This document shows positions 16,730 through 25,274 of a stretch of 64,000 nt of DNA, in pieces. Both the position numbers and the translations under genes were made by a program. The notes below the pieces were generated by a model. The model did not search any database. It was not told the origin of the DNA and saw nothing but the letters and a program-made list of their open reading frames with translations. This DNA is from JBDSZL01 sp039925145. GTDB taxonomy: Bacteria > Acidobacteriota > Vicinamibacteria > Vicinamibacterales > SCN-69-37. Position 1 is the first letter of the stretch. Each line of letters begins with the position of its first letter. Location of the stretch: NCBI GenBank assembly GCA_039925145.1, contig JBDSZL010000087.1, forward strand, positions 1 to 64,000, read 5' to 3'.

Positions 16730-17962
16730 CTAAAAAAATTCCTTGAACAACGTTCGCAGCCGCGACGTGATCCGTTCGAACGTACCGGCGCCGACCGTCA
16801 TCGGCTCCGTCTGCATGTGCCGGTGACGGTACGCGACCACTCCGACGGGCGTGGCGAATGCCGGGCTGTTCACGTGATCGGCCAAGCCGCCCATGCCCTC
16901 GGGCGCGGCGCGTCTCACAGGCAAATCGAAAATCTGCTCGGCAATCTCGGGCATGCCCTCGAGCATCGACGCGCCCCCCGTGAGCACGATGCCCGAGTTG
17001 AGCGACTTCTCGTACCCGGCTCGTCGAATCTCGTCCCACAGCAGATGACAGATCTCTTCGGCCCGCGGCTGCAGGATTTCTGACAGGACGCGGCGCGGCA
17101 TTACGCGGGCCCGGCGCCCGGCAATGCTCGCCACCTCCATGGTGTCGTCTTCGGGCACGAGCGCCGTCAACGCGCATCCGGATCGCCGCTTGAGCTTCTC
17201 GGCGTCTGGAATCGGCATGCGGAGTCCGACAGCGATGTCATTGGTGAAGTGATCCCCTCCCACCGCGAGCACTCCGGTGTGCCACAAACTCCCGCGCTCG
17301 AACACGGCGAAGTCGGTCGTGCCGCCGCCGATGTCCACGAGGCAGACCCCAAGCTCTTTCTCGTCGGTCGTCAGCACCGCTTCGCTCGCGGCGAGCTGCT
17401 CCAATACCGTTTCCACGACCTCGACACCGGCCCGGTTGACGCACGCGATCATGTTCTGCATCGACGACGAGCTGCCGGTGACCACGTGCACGTTGACCTC
17501 GAGGCGGCTTCCGGTCATCCCGACGGGAGCGGCAATGCTGTCCTGGTCATCGATGACGAAGTCCTGCGGCAGCACGTGCAGGATCTCCCGGCCGCTCGGC
17601 AACGACACCGCCCTGGCGGCGTCAATCGCGCGTTTGACGTCCTCGCGGCTGATCTCCCGGTTCCGGCCAGCCACCGCCACCACACCACGGCTGTTGAAAG
17701 CCTTGACGTGCGCACCCGACAGCGCCAGGTGGACGCTGTCAATCTCGATGCCCGCCGTGAGCTCCGCTTCGTCAATGGCCTTCTTGATGGCTTCGGCTGC
17801 CGAGTCCACGTTGTTGACGATGCCTCGCCGGATGCCCTTCGACTCGGCCACTCCAATGCCGATGATGTCGAGTCCGCCGTCGTCCATGACCTCGCCGACG
17901 ATGACCGAGACGGTCGCCGTCCCGACGTCGAGCCCTACTACGTACTGTTCACTTCTTGCCAT
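16730..17962 (-). CDS. ftsA: Cell division protein FtsA
   Basis: Actin-like ATPase that tethers FtsZ to the membrane, 410 residues. Phosphate-1 GLDVGTATVSVIVGE (10-24), the SHS2/1C domain, phosphate-2 VDIGGGTTDFAVFE (about 208-221) and the adenosine motif VLTGGASMLEGM (about 326-337) are present. The final residues (RITSRLRTLFKEFF) form the amphipathic membrane-targeting helix. Located between ftsQ (30-bp gap) and ftsZ. Confidence 0.97.
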   Translation of the reverse strand: MARSEQYVVGLDVGTATVSVIVGEVMDDGGLDIIGIGVAESKGIRRGIVNNVDSAAEAIKKAIDEAELTAGIEIDSVHLALSGAHVKAFNSRGVVAVAGRNREISREDVKRAIDAARAVSLPSGREILHVLPQDFVIDDQDSIAAPVGMTGSRLEVNVHVVTGSSSSMQNMIACVNRAGVEVVETVLEQLAASEAVLTTDEKELGVCLVDIGGGTTDFAVFERGSLWHTGVLAVGGDHFTNDIAVGLRMPIPDAEKLKRRSGCALTALVPEDDTMEVASIAGRRARVMPRRVLSEILQPRAEEICHLLWDEIRRAGYEKSLNSGIVLTGGASMLEGMPEIAEQIFDLPVRRAAPEGMGGLADHVNSPAFATPVGVVAYRHRHMQTEPMTVGAGTFERITSRLRTLFKEFF

Positions 17963-17992
17963 GGACCGCCTCTTTCGTTTTGCATCCCACCA

Positions 17993-18874
17993 TCAATGCA
18001 CGCCTCCTGCGACTCGACGGCCCTTCTCGGGCCGGTGCACGTAGATCCGATCGTCGAAGCGCAAGTCGACGTAGTCGACCTCTTCGAAGCGCTCGTGAAA
18101 GGTCGGCCGCAGCTCGAGGTACCGCTCCAGACGATCGCCGAAGCGGCTCTCACCGAGGTGCAGCCAGACGTCATCGTTCGTGAGCATGACCCGCGCATCG
18201 TGCGGATTGGAGACGTCGATCTGCGAGATGGCCTGAAGCAGACTCGCGCGATGCGACAGATCCCCCATGAGCGCCGTGGTCAGCCGGACGGTATCGAGCC
18301 TCAGCGCCCGCCCCTTGCTCCCCGCCGGACTCATGCCGTCCACCACGGGCAGATCGATGTCTCGATACGCCGAGCTGTACTCGTCGATGACGATGCCGGT
18401 GTCGTCGACGAGAAAGAGCTGTGTGCCGATACGCGCCAACGCCATTGGCACGCGCTCGACGACGCGGATTCCGATCGTCGACGGGAGCACACGCCAGAGG
18501 GTCACCTGGCCTACCCATAGCGAGCTCATCAGCTGACTGCGGTAGCGATCCAGATCGGCCCGCAGGATGTTCTGGCCGCGCAGCCCGGCAACCAGCGCCA
18601 GGACATCGCCCTCGGACAGGCGGCTGTTGCCCTGCACGATGAAGCGCCGCACGGCAAACGAGTCCGACGACATGGCCGTGCGGGCACCCCACCCGAGGAG
18701 AGCGGCCACAAGCACGGCCGGGAGCGCCCACCGCGCCACGCGCCACACCGTACGTCCGTAACGGCGCTGACGGTTGGGCGCGACTTCAGCGCGCCGGAAG
18801 CGGCGATCCGCATGAGCGGCGACACCTGGCGCCCCAGGAAGCCCGCGGCGCATCGTCGATGCCCGGCGACTCAT
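17993..18874 (-). CDS. ftsQ: Cell division protein FtsQ (POTRA domain)
   Basis: A bitopic divisome protein of 293 residues. A long basic cytoplasmic tail (1-45) precedes one membrane helix (about 46-63), then the periplasmic POTRA domain (about 73-142, starting FAVRRFIVQGNSRLSEGD) and the FtsQ/DivIB domain. It links FtsK/FtsA-side proteins to FtsL and FtsI. The ATG overlaps the murC stop (18871-18874), which fixes the start by translational coupling. The cytoplasmic tail, rich in Arg, is longer than in E. coli. Confidence 0.93.
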   Translation of the reverse strand: MSRRASTMRRGLPGAPGVAAHADRRFRRAEVAPNRQRRYGRTVWRVARWALPAVLVAALLGWGARTAMSSDSFAVRRFIVQGNSRLSEGDVLALVAGLRGQNILRADLDRYRSQLMSSLWVGQVTLWRVLPSTIGIRVVERVPMALARIGTQLFLVDDTGIVIDEYSSAYRDIDLPVVDGMSPAGSKGRALRLDTVRLTTALMGDLSHRASLLQAISQIDVSNPHDARVMLTNDDVWLHLGESRFGDRLERYLELRPTFHERFEEVDYVDLRFDDRIYVHRPEKGRRVAGGVH

Positions 18875-20280
18875 CGCGGTTGCGCCTCCTTCAGTGCCAG
18901 TCGCTCGAGAATCTGGTGGCTGACCCCTGTAATGGACCCCGCGCCGAGCGTGATCACCAGGTCTCCGGGCTCAACGAGTCGAGCGATGTACTCCGGCACA
19001 TCCTGAAGATGTGGCACGACGCGCAGGTCGGCCACCGTGGAGTGCATCGCCGATGCGAGCGCGTCGATGGTCACGCCCGGCATTGGGGCTTCGCCCGCGG
19101 CGTAGATGTCGGTGAGAATCACGGTGTCCGCTTCGCGGAATGCGGCACCGAATCGATCGAGCAGATCGCTTGTCCGGCTATATCGATGCGGCTGAAAGAT
19201 CGCCACCACCCGCGAGGGGCGTCCCTCCCGCGCGGCCTGCAGGACCGCGGCAATCTCGGTGGGGTGATGCCCGTAGTCGTCCACGACTTTGACGCCGGCG
19301 GCCGTGCCGCGGACCTGGTAACGACGTTCGGCGCCCCTGAACTGTGACAACGCGCTCTGGATCCTCCCGAACGGCACGCCCAGTTCGAGACCGACCGCGA
19401 TAGCGGCCAGCGCGTTCTGCAGGTTGTGACGTCCGGGGATGGGCAGACTGAGCTCGCCCTCACCGGTTCCGAGCGGCACACCAGGAACGGCATACTGCAC
19501 CCCGCACCGCGAGAGTGTGCCGTCGCCGCGTGGCATCAGCCCTCGCACGTGCGCGTCGTCGGCAAATCCGTACGTAATCGTTCGCCGCGTCAGCGTCGGC
19601 AGCAACTCCCGCACGGCTGCGTCGTCGGCACACGCGACGACGACGCCGTAGAACGGCACGCGGTGCGCGAAATCCCTGAAGCCCTCGACGAGCCGATCGA
19701 CGGTCCCATACGTGTCCATATGTTCGCGATCGATGTTGGTGATGACCGCAATGGCCGGCGACAGTTTCAGAAACGAACGGTCGCTCTCGTCGGCTTCAGC
19801 CACCATGAACTGGCCCCGCCCGAGTCTCGCGTTGCTGCCGAAGGCACTGAGTCGGCCACCGATGACCGCCGTGGGGTCGAGCCCCGCCTGTTCGAGCATC
19901 ACGGCGACCATGGACGTGGTGGTCGTCTTGCCGTGGGTGCCAGCGATGGCGATGCCGACGCGGAGGCGCATCAACTCGGACAGCATCTCCGCCCTGGGGA
20001 TGACCGGCACGTGCGCCTGCCGCGCCGCCAGAATCTCGGGGTTGTCCGTCGCGATGGCAGACGAGACCACCACAACGTCCGCGGCGCGGACGTGACTCGC
20101 GTCATGGCCGACCGTGACGTCGACCCCCAGCGATGCCAAACGGTCGGTGACCGCCGACCGACGCGCGTCGGAACCGCTCACGACGTAGCCAAGGTTCACG
20201 AGCAGTTCAGCGATGCCGCTCATCCCGATGCCGCCCACGCCGACGAAGTGCACGTGTCGCGTGCGACCGAGCCACATCAC
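18871..20280 (-). CDS. murC: UDP-N-acetylmuramate--L-alanine ligase MurC
   Basis: Adds L-Ala to UDP-MurNAc with ATP, the first peptide step of peptidoglycan precursor synthesis. 469 residues. N-terminal Rossmann motif HFVGVGGIGMSGIAELL (11-27), ATP loop GTHGKTTTT (114-122), central ITNIDREHMD, and C-terminal FQPHRYSRT. Normal length, so not fused to MurB or Ddl. Overlaps murG by 4 bp upstream and ftsQ by 4 bp downstream. murB and ddl, often placed between murC and ftsQ, are missing. Confidence 0.97.
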   Translation of the reverse strand: MMWLGRTRHVHFVGVGGIGMSGIAELLVNLGYVVSGSDARRSAVTDRLASLGVDVTVGHDASHVRAADVVVVSSAIATDNPEILAARQAHVPVIPRAEMLSELMRLRVGIAIAGTHGKTTTTSMVAVMLEQAGLDPTAVIGGRLSAFGSNARLGRGQFMVAEADESDRSFLKLSPAIAVITNIDREHMDTYGTVDRLVEGFRDFAHRVPFYGVVVACADDAAVRELLPTLTRRTITYGFADDAHVRGLMPRGDGTLSRCGVQYAVPGVPLGTGEGELSLPIPGRHNLQNALAAIAVGLELGVPFGRIQSALSQFRGAERRYQVRGTAAGVKVVDDYGHHPTEIAAVLQAAREGRPSRVVAIFQPHRYSRTSDLLDRFGAAFREADTVILTDIYAAGEAPMPGVTIDALASAMHSTVADLRVVPHLQDVPEYIARLVEPGDLVITLGAGSITGVSHQILERLALKEAQPR

Positions 20281-21374
20281 CGGACCAACTCCAGGGCACG
20301 GTCCACAATCCGGCGCGCCGCATCCGGCTTTGCGAGGCTCTTCATCGCGAGGCCCATCGCCTGTAGCCGATCGGGTGCGTCGAGCAAGGCCGCGATCGTG
20401 TCGGCCAGTCCGTCGCCACCGATCGTCTGCTCGACCACGAGTGCCCCACCAGCGTCCGCGAGGACGCGTGCGTTCTTCCGCTGGTGGTCGTCGGTCGCGG
20501 TCGGAAGCGGCACGAGTATCGCCGGTCGTCCCGTCGCCGCCAATTCGGCCAGCGTCGTGGCGCCGGCGCGGCAGACGACGAGATCGGCCGCGACCAGCTC
20601 GGTTGCGACACGATCGAAGAACGCCTCGGCGCGGGCCGGCACGCCGGCCCGGGCGTAACCCTCGCGGACCTCGGCCAGGTCACGCGCGCCGGTCTGATGG
20701 ACCATTTGCACATTGGGGTGACGAGCCAGAAGGCGAGCCGACCCGCCAACGACGATCACATTGACGGCGTGTGCGCCCTGGGATCCGCCAAGGATCAGCA
20801 CGTGGCGGGCCTCTCGTACTTCCTGGCCACCGTTGCTCGCAGGTGCGAAGAACTCCGCGCGCACGGGATTACCCGAGACGAAGCCCCGCTGACCGAAGAA
20901 CGGAAGCGTTTCCTCATAAGTCACCGCCGCGGCGCGCACGAGACGGGCGAGCAGTCGATTCGTGAGTCCCGGCACCGCGTTCTGCTCGAGCACCATCGTC
21001 GGAATGCCGCGCAGCACCGCCGCCAGAACCACGGGGCCCGAGCTGAAGCCTCCAACGCCAATCACCACGTCGGGCCGCCGCCGCCCAATCAACAGCCACG
21101 CATCCCGGAGGGAGGGTGCGATCAGCAGGCCGGCCGTGGCGCGAGCACGCCACGACTTCCCCTTGAGACCGGCGCTCTTGATCAGATCGAGTGTGAATCC
21201 CTCCTGCGGCACGATTCGCGCCTCGAGCCCCGCCGCTGTGCCGGCAAACGTGATCCGGGCGTCTGGCCGGCGTCGCATGAATTCCGTGGCGACGGCGATG
21301 CCCGGATACAGGTGTCCCCCGGTGCCGCCGCCGGCGATCACGACCGACAGAGTCCGTCTCGACCGATCGTCCAT
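20277..21374 (-). CDS. murG: Undecaprenyl-PP-MurNAc-pentapeptide N-acetylglucosaminyltransferase MurG
   Basis: Converts lipid I to lipid II at the inner face of the membrane. 365 residues, GT-B fold of family 28. The N-domain glycine-rich loop GGGTGGHLYPG (15-25) and second G-loop (GVGGFSSGPVVLAA) bind the acceptor diphosphate; the C-domain ILGGSQGAHAVN and VCRAGATTLAELAATG bind UDP-GlcNAc. Starts 8 bp after the ftsW stop and overlaps murC by 4 bp. Confidence 0.97.
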   Translation of the reverse strand: MDDRSRRTLSVVIAGGGTGGHLYPGIAVATEFMRRRPDARITFAGTAAGLEARIVPQEGFTLDLIKSAGLKGKSWRARATAGLLIAPSLRDAWLLIGRRRPDVVIGVGGFSSGPVVLAAVLRGIPTMVLEQNAVPGLTNRLLARLVRAAAVTYEETLPFFGQRGFVSGNPVRAEFFAPASNGGQEVREARHVLILGGSQGAHAVNVIVVGGSARLLARHPNVQMVHQTGARDLAEVREGYARAGVPARAEAFFDRVATELVAADLVVCRAGATTLAELAATGRPAILVPLPTATDDHQRKNARVLADAGGALVVEQTIGGDGLADTIAALLDAPDRLQAMGLAMKSLAKPDAARRIVDRALELVR

Positions 21375-21382
21375 TCACGTCC

Positions 21383-22531
21383 TCAGGCCTCCTGCTCGTC
21401 GAGCGTCCAGCCGGGTCGGGCCGGAGCGAATGCGCGGGACGTCGCGGAAGCGTGCTGCGAGATGTTCAGAAGGATGCCCATCGAAATCATGCTGATGACG
21501 AGCGACGAGCCACCGTTGCTGACGAACGGCAGGGGAATCCCCTTGGTCGGCAGCAGCGAGGTGACCACGCTGATGTTCATCAGCGCCTGAATCGCCACGA
21601 TCATCGTGATGCCGAGTGCCAGGAACGATCCGAATCGGTCGGGAGCAAGCAGCGCCACCCGCAGACCACGCCAGGTGATGGCCACGAAGCACAGGAGCAT
21701 GAGCGTCGTCCCGATGAGGCCGAACTCCTCCGCCACCACCGAGTAAATGAAGTCGGTGTGCGGCTCTGGGAGGTAGTACAGCTTCTGAATCCCCTGCATC
21801 AGCCCGGTGCCGAAGAGACCTCCGGATCCAATCGCGAGCATGGATTGGGTGACCTGATACCCGGCACCTCGGGCGTCGCTCCAGGGATCCAGAAACGAGA
21901 GGAACCGTTTTCGCCGGAAGTCTGACGAGAGAATCAGCGCCATCGTGCCCGAGAACATCAGCACGAGGCTGACGAACAGGTATCGATACTGGAGCCCCGC
22001 GGCGAACACCATCGCCGTCACGACGAGGACGAGAACAGCCGCGGTGCCCAGGTCTGGCTCGGGCAGAATCAGGCCGACCAGGGCCAGACACATCAACCCG
22101 ATGGGCAGCAGCACGCGCGCGAATTCGTTGACGTACTGCATGCGGCGCTCGAGCAGTGCGGCGGTAAAGATGACTGCAACGAGCTTCGCGAGTTCCGACG
22201 GCTGCACCGACACGCCCACCGTGATCCAGCGTCGTGCCCCATTGACCGCTCCAAAAAAGAACACCGCGACGAGCAGAATCGCCGTGAACCCCAGCATCGA
22301 CCAGATCAGCGCGGGCCGGCGGTACTCCCGGTAGTCGATGCGCATGGCCACGAACATGCCCGCGAGCCCAATGCCGGCATAGATGGCCTGGCGGTACAGG
22401 AAGTAGTACCTCGAGTTGTACTTGTTCAGAGCCTGCAACCACGAGGCGCTGTACACCATGACGAGGCTTGCACCCACAAGCAGCATCGTGAGCAGGAACA
22501 GGGTCTTGTCTGACTTCAGCGTTCGCGCCAT
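21383..22531 (-). CDS. ftsW: SEDS peptidoglycan polymerase FtsW
   Basis: Ten-helix SEDS-family glycan polymerase that works with its partner PBP (FtsI here) at the septum. 382 residues from ATG 22531. Typical landmarks are GARRWITVGVSVQPSELAKL, the essential PEPDLGTA loop, GQ-like LMQGIQKLYYLPEPHTDFIYSV and the C-terminal PFVSNGGSS. The frame extends upstream to 22627, but that stretch enters the structured intergenic element and lacks family similarity, so ATG 22531 is preferred. Confidence 0.96.
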   Translation of the reverse strand: MARTLKSDKTLFLLTMLLVGASLVMVYSASWLQALNKYNSRYYFLYRQAIYAGIGLAGMFVAMRIDYREYRRPALIWSMLGFTAILLVAVFFFGAVNGARRWITVGVSVQPSELAKLVAVIFTAALLERRMQYVNEFARVLLPIGLMCLALVGLILPEPDLGTAAVLVLVVTAMVFAAGLQYRYLFVSLVLMFSGTMALILSSDFRRKRFLSFLDPWSDARGAGYQVTQSMLAIGSGGLFGTGLMQGIQKLYYLPEPHTDFIYSVVAEEFGLIGTTLMLLCFVAITWRGLRVALLAPDRFGSFLALGITMIVAIQALMNISVVTSLLPTKGIPLPFVSNGGSSLVISMISMGILLNISQHASATSRAFAPARPGWTLDEQEA

Positions 22532-22569
22532 GGCACTAATGCTCCGTTCGATTTCCGCCGACACTACTG

Positions 22570-22740
22570 GGCGGCTCCATCGGCCGCCGCACGGCGCTCC
22601 CCGCAGCGCCTTCAGGTGAGCGGTCAACAGTCACCAGTCGGACATGGACGAGGACACCGGCCTCACACACCGACATTGGTGTGCGTTCCCAGCGGCAGGC
22701 TCCTCACCGCGGCGCCCGATCTGATGACTGTTGACCGCTC
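22570..22740 (-). repeat. Structured inverted-repeat element between murD and ftsW
   Basis: The 266-bp murD-ftsW gap is the only large one inside the dcw cluster and is packed with hairpins. A 16-bp perfect inverted repeat (22618-22633 with 22725-22740) encloses 91 nt. Inside that loop CACACC-gacatt-GGTGTG (22666-22683) and GAGG/CCTC (22650-22664) form smaller stems. Outside it GGCGGC/GCCGCC (22570-22588) and GGCGCT/AGCGCC (22593-22610) form two more. No open frame with coding character is present. It could be a small palindromic or MITE-like insertion with 16-bp termini, or a structured leader controlling ftsW. I see no target-site duplication. Confidence 0.7.
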
Positions 22741-22797
22741 CACCCCTCTGCACACCCAGCCGAGCCTCGCGTTCGTGACTGCGCGCTCGACCGCGAA

Positions 22798-24189
22798 CTA
22801 TCCCTGCCGCACCCCGGCACGCGCGCCCTGGTCCTGCGCCAGCTTGCCGACCTCGTCCTTGAACGCGCGGCCCCGCGCGCTGTAGTCCGGAAACATGTCA
22901 AAGCTGGAGCATGCCGGCGCGAGCAGGACCACCCCACCCGGACCGGCCAGGGCGAACGCCTCCCGCACGGCCTCCGCCATCGATCCGGCATCACGCACCG
23001 GAAGTGCGTCACCCAACGCCGCGTGAATCAGCGGCGCTGATTCCCCAATCGCGACGACGCCCGTGGCACGACGCTGCAGGCTCTCGCGCAGGTCTTCGAA
23101 CGATCCACCTTTGTAGCGCCCACCCATAATCACGACCACGCCGCGATCGAAGCTTTCGATGGAACGCCGGACGGCCACGATGTTGGTCGCCTTGGAGTCG
23201 TTCACGAAGCGGACGCCACCGATCTCGGCCACGGGCTCGAGCGCGTGCTCGAGGCCGGTGAACGTGGCCAAGGCGCGCTGCATCGCCTCCACTGGGACTC
23301 CAGCCAGCGATGCCACCGCGCCGGCCGCGAGAGCATCGGCGAGCAGGTGTCTGCCCGTGAGTCGCACGGCGCTCACGGGGAAGAGCGGCCGCATTGCCCC
23401 GGCGCGCCGCTCGACCACCAGCTCGCCGGCGACGGTGACTCCGTCTTCGATCGGCGCGTCGAGCGCAAAGTCGAATCGTTTGGCGATGCCTCCGGCCAAG
23501 GCCAGCGCGGCCGCGTCATCGGCGTTGACCACCGCGTAGTCGTCAGCAGTCTGGTTCTCGAAGATGCGTGCCTTCGATGCCGCGTATTCGTCGAACGTCG
23601 CGTGGCGGTCGAGGTGATCGGCCGACAGATTCAACAGCACGGCGATCCAGGGTCGAAACGTCGCGATGGTCTCGAGCTGGAAGCTGCTGACCTCGACCAC
23701 GTGAATGGTGTCGGGCTGCGAGTCGACCACCTGCGTGCTGAGGGCGGTGCCAAGGTTGCCGCCGGCAGTGACGGTGAAGCCGCCCCGCTGCAGCATGCGT
23801 GCAATCAGCGTCGTGGTCGTCGACTTCCCTTTGGTGCCGGTGACCGCAATCACTCGACCCTGCAGGAAGCGAGAAGCCAGCTCCACCTCACCGATGACCG
23901 GTACGCCGGCCAACCGTGCGGTGGCTACCGCAGCCTGCATCGGCGAGACCCCGGGGCTCAGCACGATCAGGTCCGCACGTCGGAGCAGATCCTCTACGTG
24001 GGGACCGATGTCGACCCGAACGCCCAGTGCGCGAAGGCGGTCGAGCGCCGGCGCCGGACCAGCGGCGGTGTCGCTCAGCGTGACCGTCGCGCCTCGCGAG
24101 ACCAGCAGGTCCACGGCGGCCAGGCCGCTGCGGCCGGCGCCGAGCACCACGACGTGTTTGCCGGACAGATCGAATGGCTCGCGCGTCAT
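22798..24189 (-). CDS. murD: UDP-N-acetylmuramoyl-L-alanine--D-glutamate ligase MurD
   Basis: Adds D-Glu to UDP-MurNAc-L-Ala. 463 residues. N-terminal Rossmann GAGRSGLAAVDLL (18-30), ATP loop GTKGKSTTTT (118-127), LSADHLDRH in the centre and FVNDSKATN in the C-domain are all intact. The start ATG 24189 overlaps the mraY stop by 4 bp; the open frame continues to 24750 inside mraY but without family similarity. Followed by the structured gap before ftsW, unlike the overlapping junctions elsewhere in the cluster. Confidence 0.97.
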   Translation of the reverse strand: MTREPFDLSGKHVVVLGAGRSGLAAVDLLVSRGATVTLSDTAAGPAPALDRLRALGVRVDIGPHVEDLLRRADLIVLSPGVSPMQAAVATARLAGVPVIGEVELASRFLQGRVIAVTGTKGKSTTTTLIARMLQRGGFTVTAGGNLGTALSTQVVDSQPDTIHVVEVSSFQLETIATFRPWIAVLLNLSADHLDRHATFDEYAASKARIFENQTADDYAVVNADDAAALALAGGIAKRFDFALDAPIEDGVTVAGELVVERRAGAMRPLFPVSAVRLTGRHLLADALAAGAVASLAGVPVEAMQRALATFTGLEHALEPVAEIGGVRFVNDSKATNIVAVRRSIESFDRGVVVIMGGRYKGGSFEDLRESLQRRATGVVAIGESAPLIHAALGDALPVRDAGSMAEAVREAFALAGPGGVVLLAPACSSFDMFPDYSARGRAFKDEVGKLAQDQGARAGVRQG

Positions 24190-25274
24190 CTGAGCTTCAG
24201 GCTCGTCAGGCTGAACAGGGCGAAGATGATCGCCAGAATGAGAAAGCGGGTGATGACTTTCGGCTCCGCCCATCCGCCGAGCTCGAAATGATGGTGGATG
24301 GGCGCCATGCGAAACACGCGCCTCCCGGTCGTCTTGAACGACACCACCTGGATGATCACCGACGCGGCTTCCATGACGAAGACACCGCCAACAATCGGGA
24401 GCAGCAGTTCCTGCTTGATGAGAATGGCGACCGTACCCAGCGCGCCACCCAGACCGAGCGACCCGACGTCCCCCATGAAGATGTCCGCCGGATGCGCGTT
24501 CCACCAGAGAAAGCCCAGGCTCGCGCCCACGAGCGCGCCGCAGAAGATCGTCAACTCGCCCACGTCGGGAAACCAGACGAGCAGCAGGTAGTCGGCAAAG
24601 ACCTTGTGGCCCGTCACGTAGGTCAGCGCCGTGAACGCTGCGGCCGACACGGCGAATGTGCTGATCGCCAGGCCGTCGAGTCCGTCGGTGAGATTCACCG
24701 CATTGGTCATGTTCACCAGCACGACCACGGCGAACAGGACGTACCACCATCCCAGATCCGGGATGAGGTTCTTGAAGAACGGAAAGATCAGGCGCAGGTT
24801 GTAGGCCGGTGGATTGTGATCGGCCAGCCAGACCAGCAGCAGACCAATCAACACGGCCACCGCCACCTGTGACAACAGCTTGTAGCGGGCGAAGAGGCCG
24901 TGGTGGCTCCGGCGTGTGATCTTCAGGTAGTCGTCGACAAAGCCGATGCCGCCGAAAGCGGCGGTCGATCCCAGCGCGATCCAGATGAACTTGTTCGCGA
25001 GGTTGGCCCAGAGCAGTGTCGGCACGAACACCGCCATGAGAATGAGCAATCCCCCCATGGTGGGGGTCCCCGCCTTCGTCTTGTGACTCGCGGGGCCGTC
25101 CTGGCGCACCACCTGACCAATCTGGAACGCCTGCAGCCGGCGAATGAACCAGGGGCCCAGGAGGAGGCTCAGCGCGAGCGCCGTCAGGCTGGCCGCAGCT
25201 GTGCGGAACGTGATGTATCGGATGACGTTGAGCCCGGAGATCTGCGAATGCAGCGGATAGAGGAGGTAGAGCAT
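24186..25274 (-). CDS. mraY: Phospho-N-acetylmuramoyl-pentapeptide transferase MraY
   Basis: Transfers phospho-MurNAc-pentapeptide to undecaprenyl phosphate, forming lipid I. 362 residues, about ten helices. Active-site landmarks: GTPTMGGLL, the Asp pair in FGGIGFVDDYLKI, NMTNAVNLTDGLDGLA, and HHHFELGGWAE near the C-terminus. Starts at the murF stop and overlaps murD by 4 bp. Confidence 0.98.
   Translation of the reverse strand: MLYLLYPLHSQISGLNVIRYITFRTAAASLTALALSLLLGPWFIRRLQAFQIGQVVRQDGPASHKTKAGTPTMGGLLILMAVFVPTLLWANLANKFIWIALGSTAAFGGIGFVDDYLKITRRSHHGLFARYKLLSQVAVAVLIGLLLVWLADHNPPAYNLRLIFPFFKNLIPDLGWWYVLFAVVVLVNMTNAVNLTDGLDGLAISTFAVSAAAFTALTYVTGHKVFADYLLLVWFPDVGELTIFCGALVGASLGFLWWNAHPADIFMGDVGSLGLGGALGTVAILIKQELLLPIVGGVFVMEAASVIIQVVSFKTTGRRVFRMAPIHHHFELGGWAEPKVITRFLILAIIFALFSLTSLKLR

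Noticed and set aside
16629..17177. 183-residue N-terminal extension of FtsZ
   Set aside because: Arg-rich, antisense-free but overlapping ftsA in another frame, with no FtsZ similarity; a Shine-Dalgarno precedes 16628.
17249..18520. 423-codon plus-strand frame opposite ftsA and ftsQ
   Set aside because: Crosses two real genes on the other strand and shows only His/Asp/Arg-rich shadow sequence.
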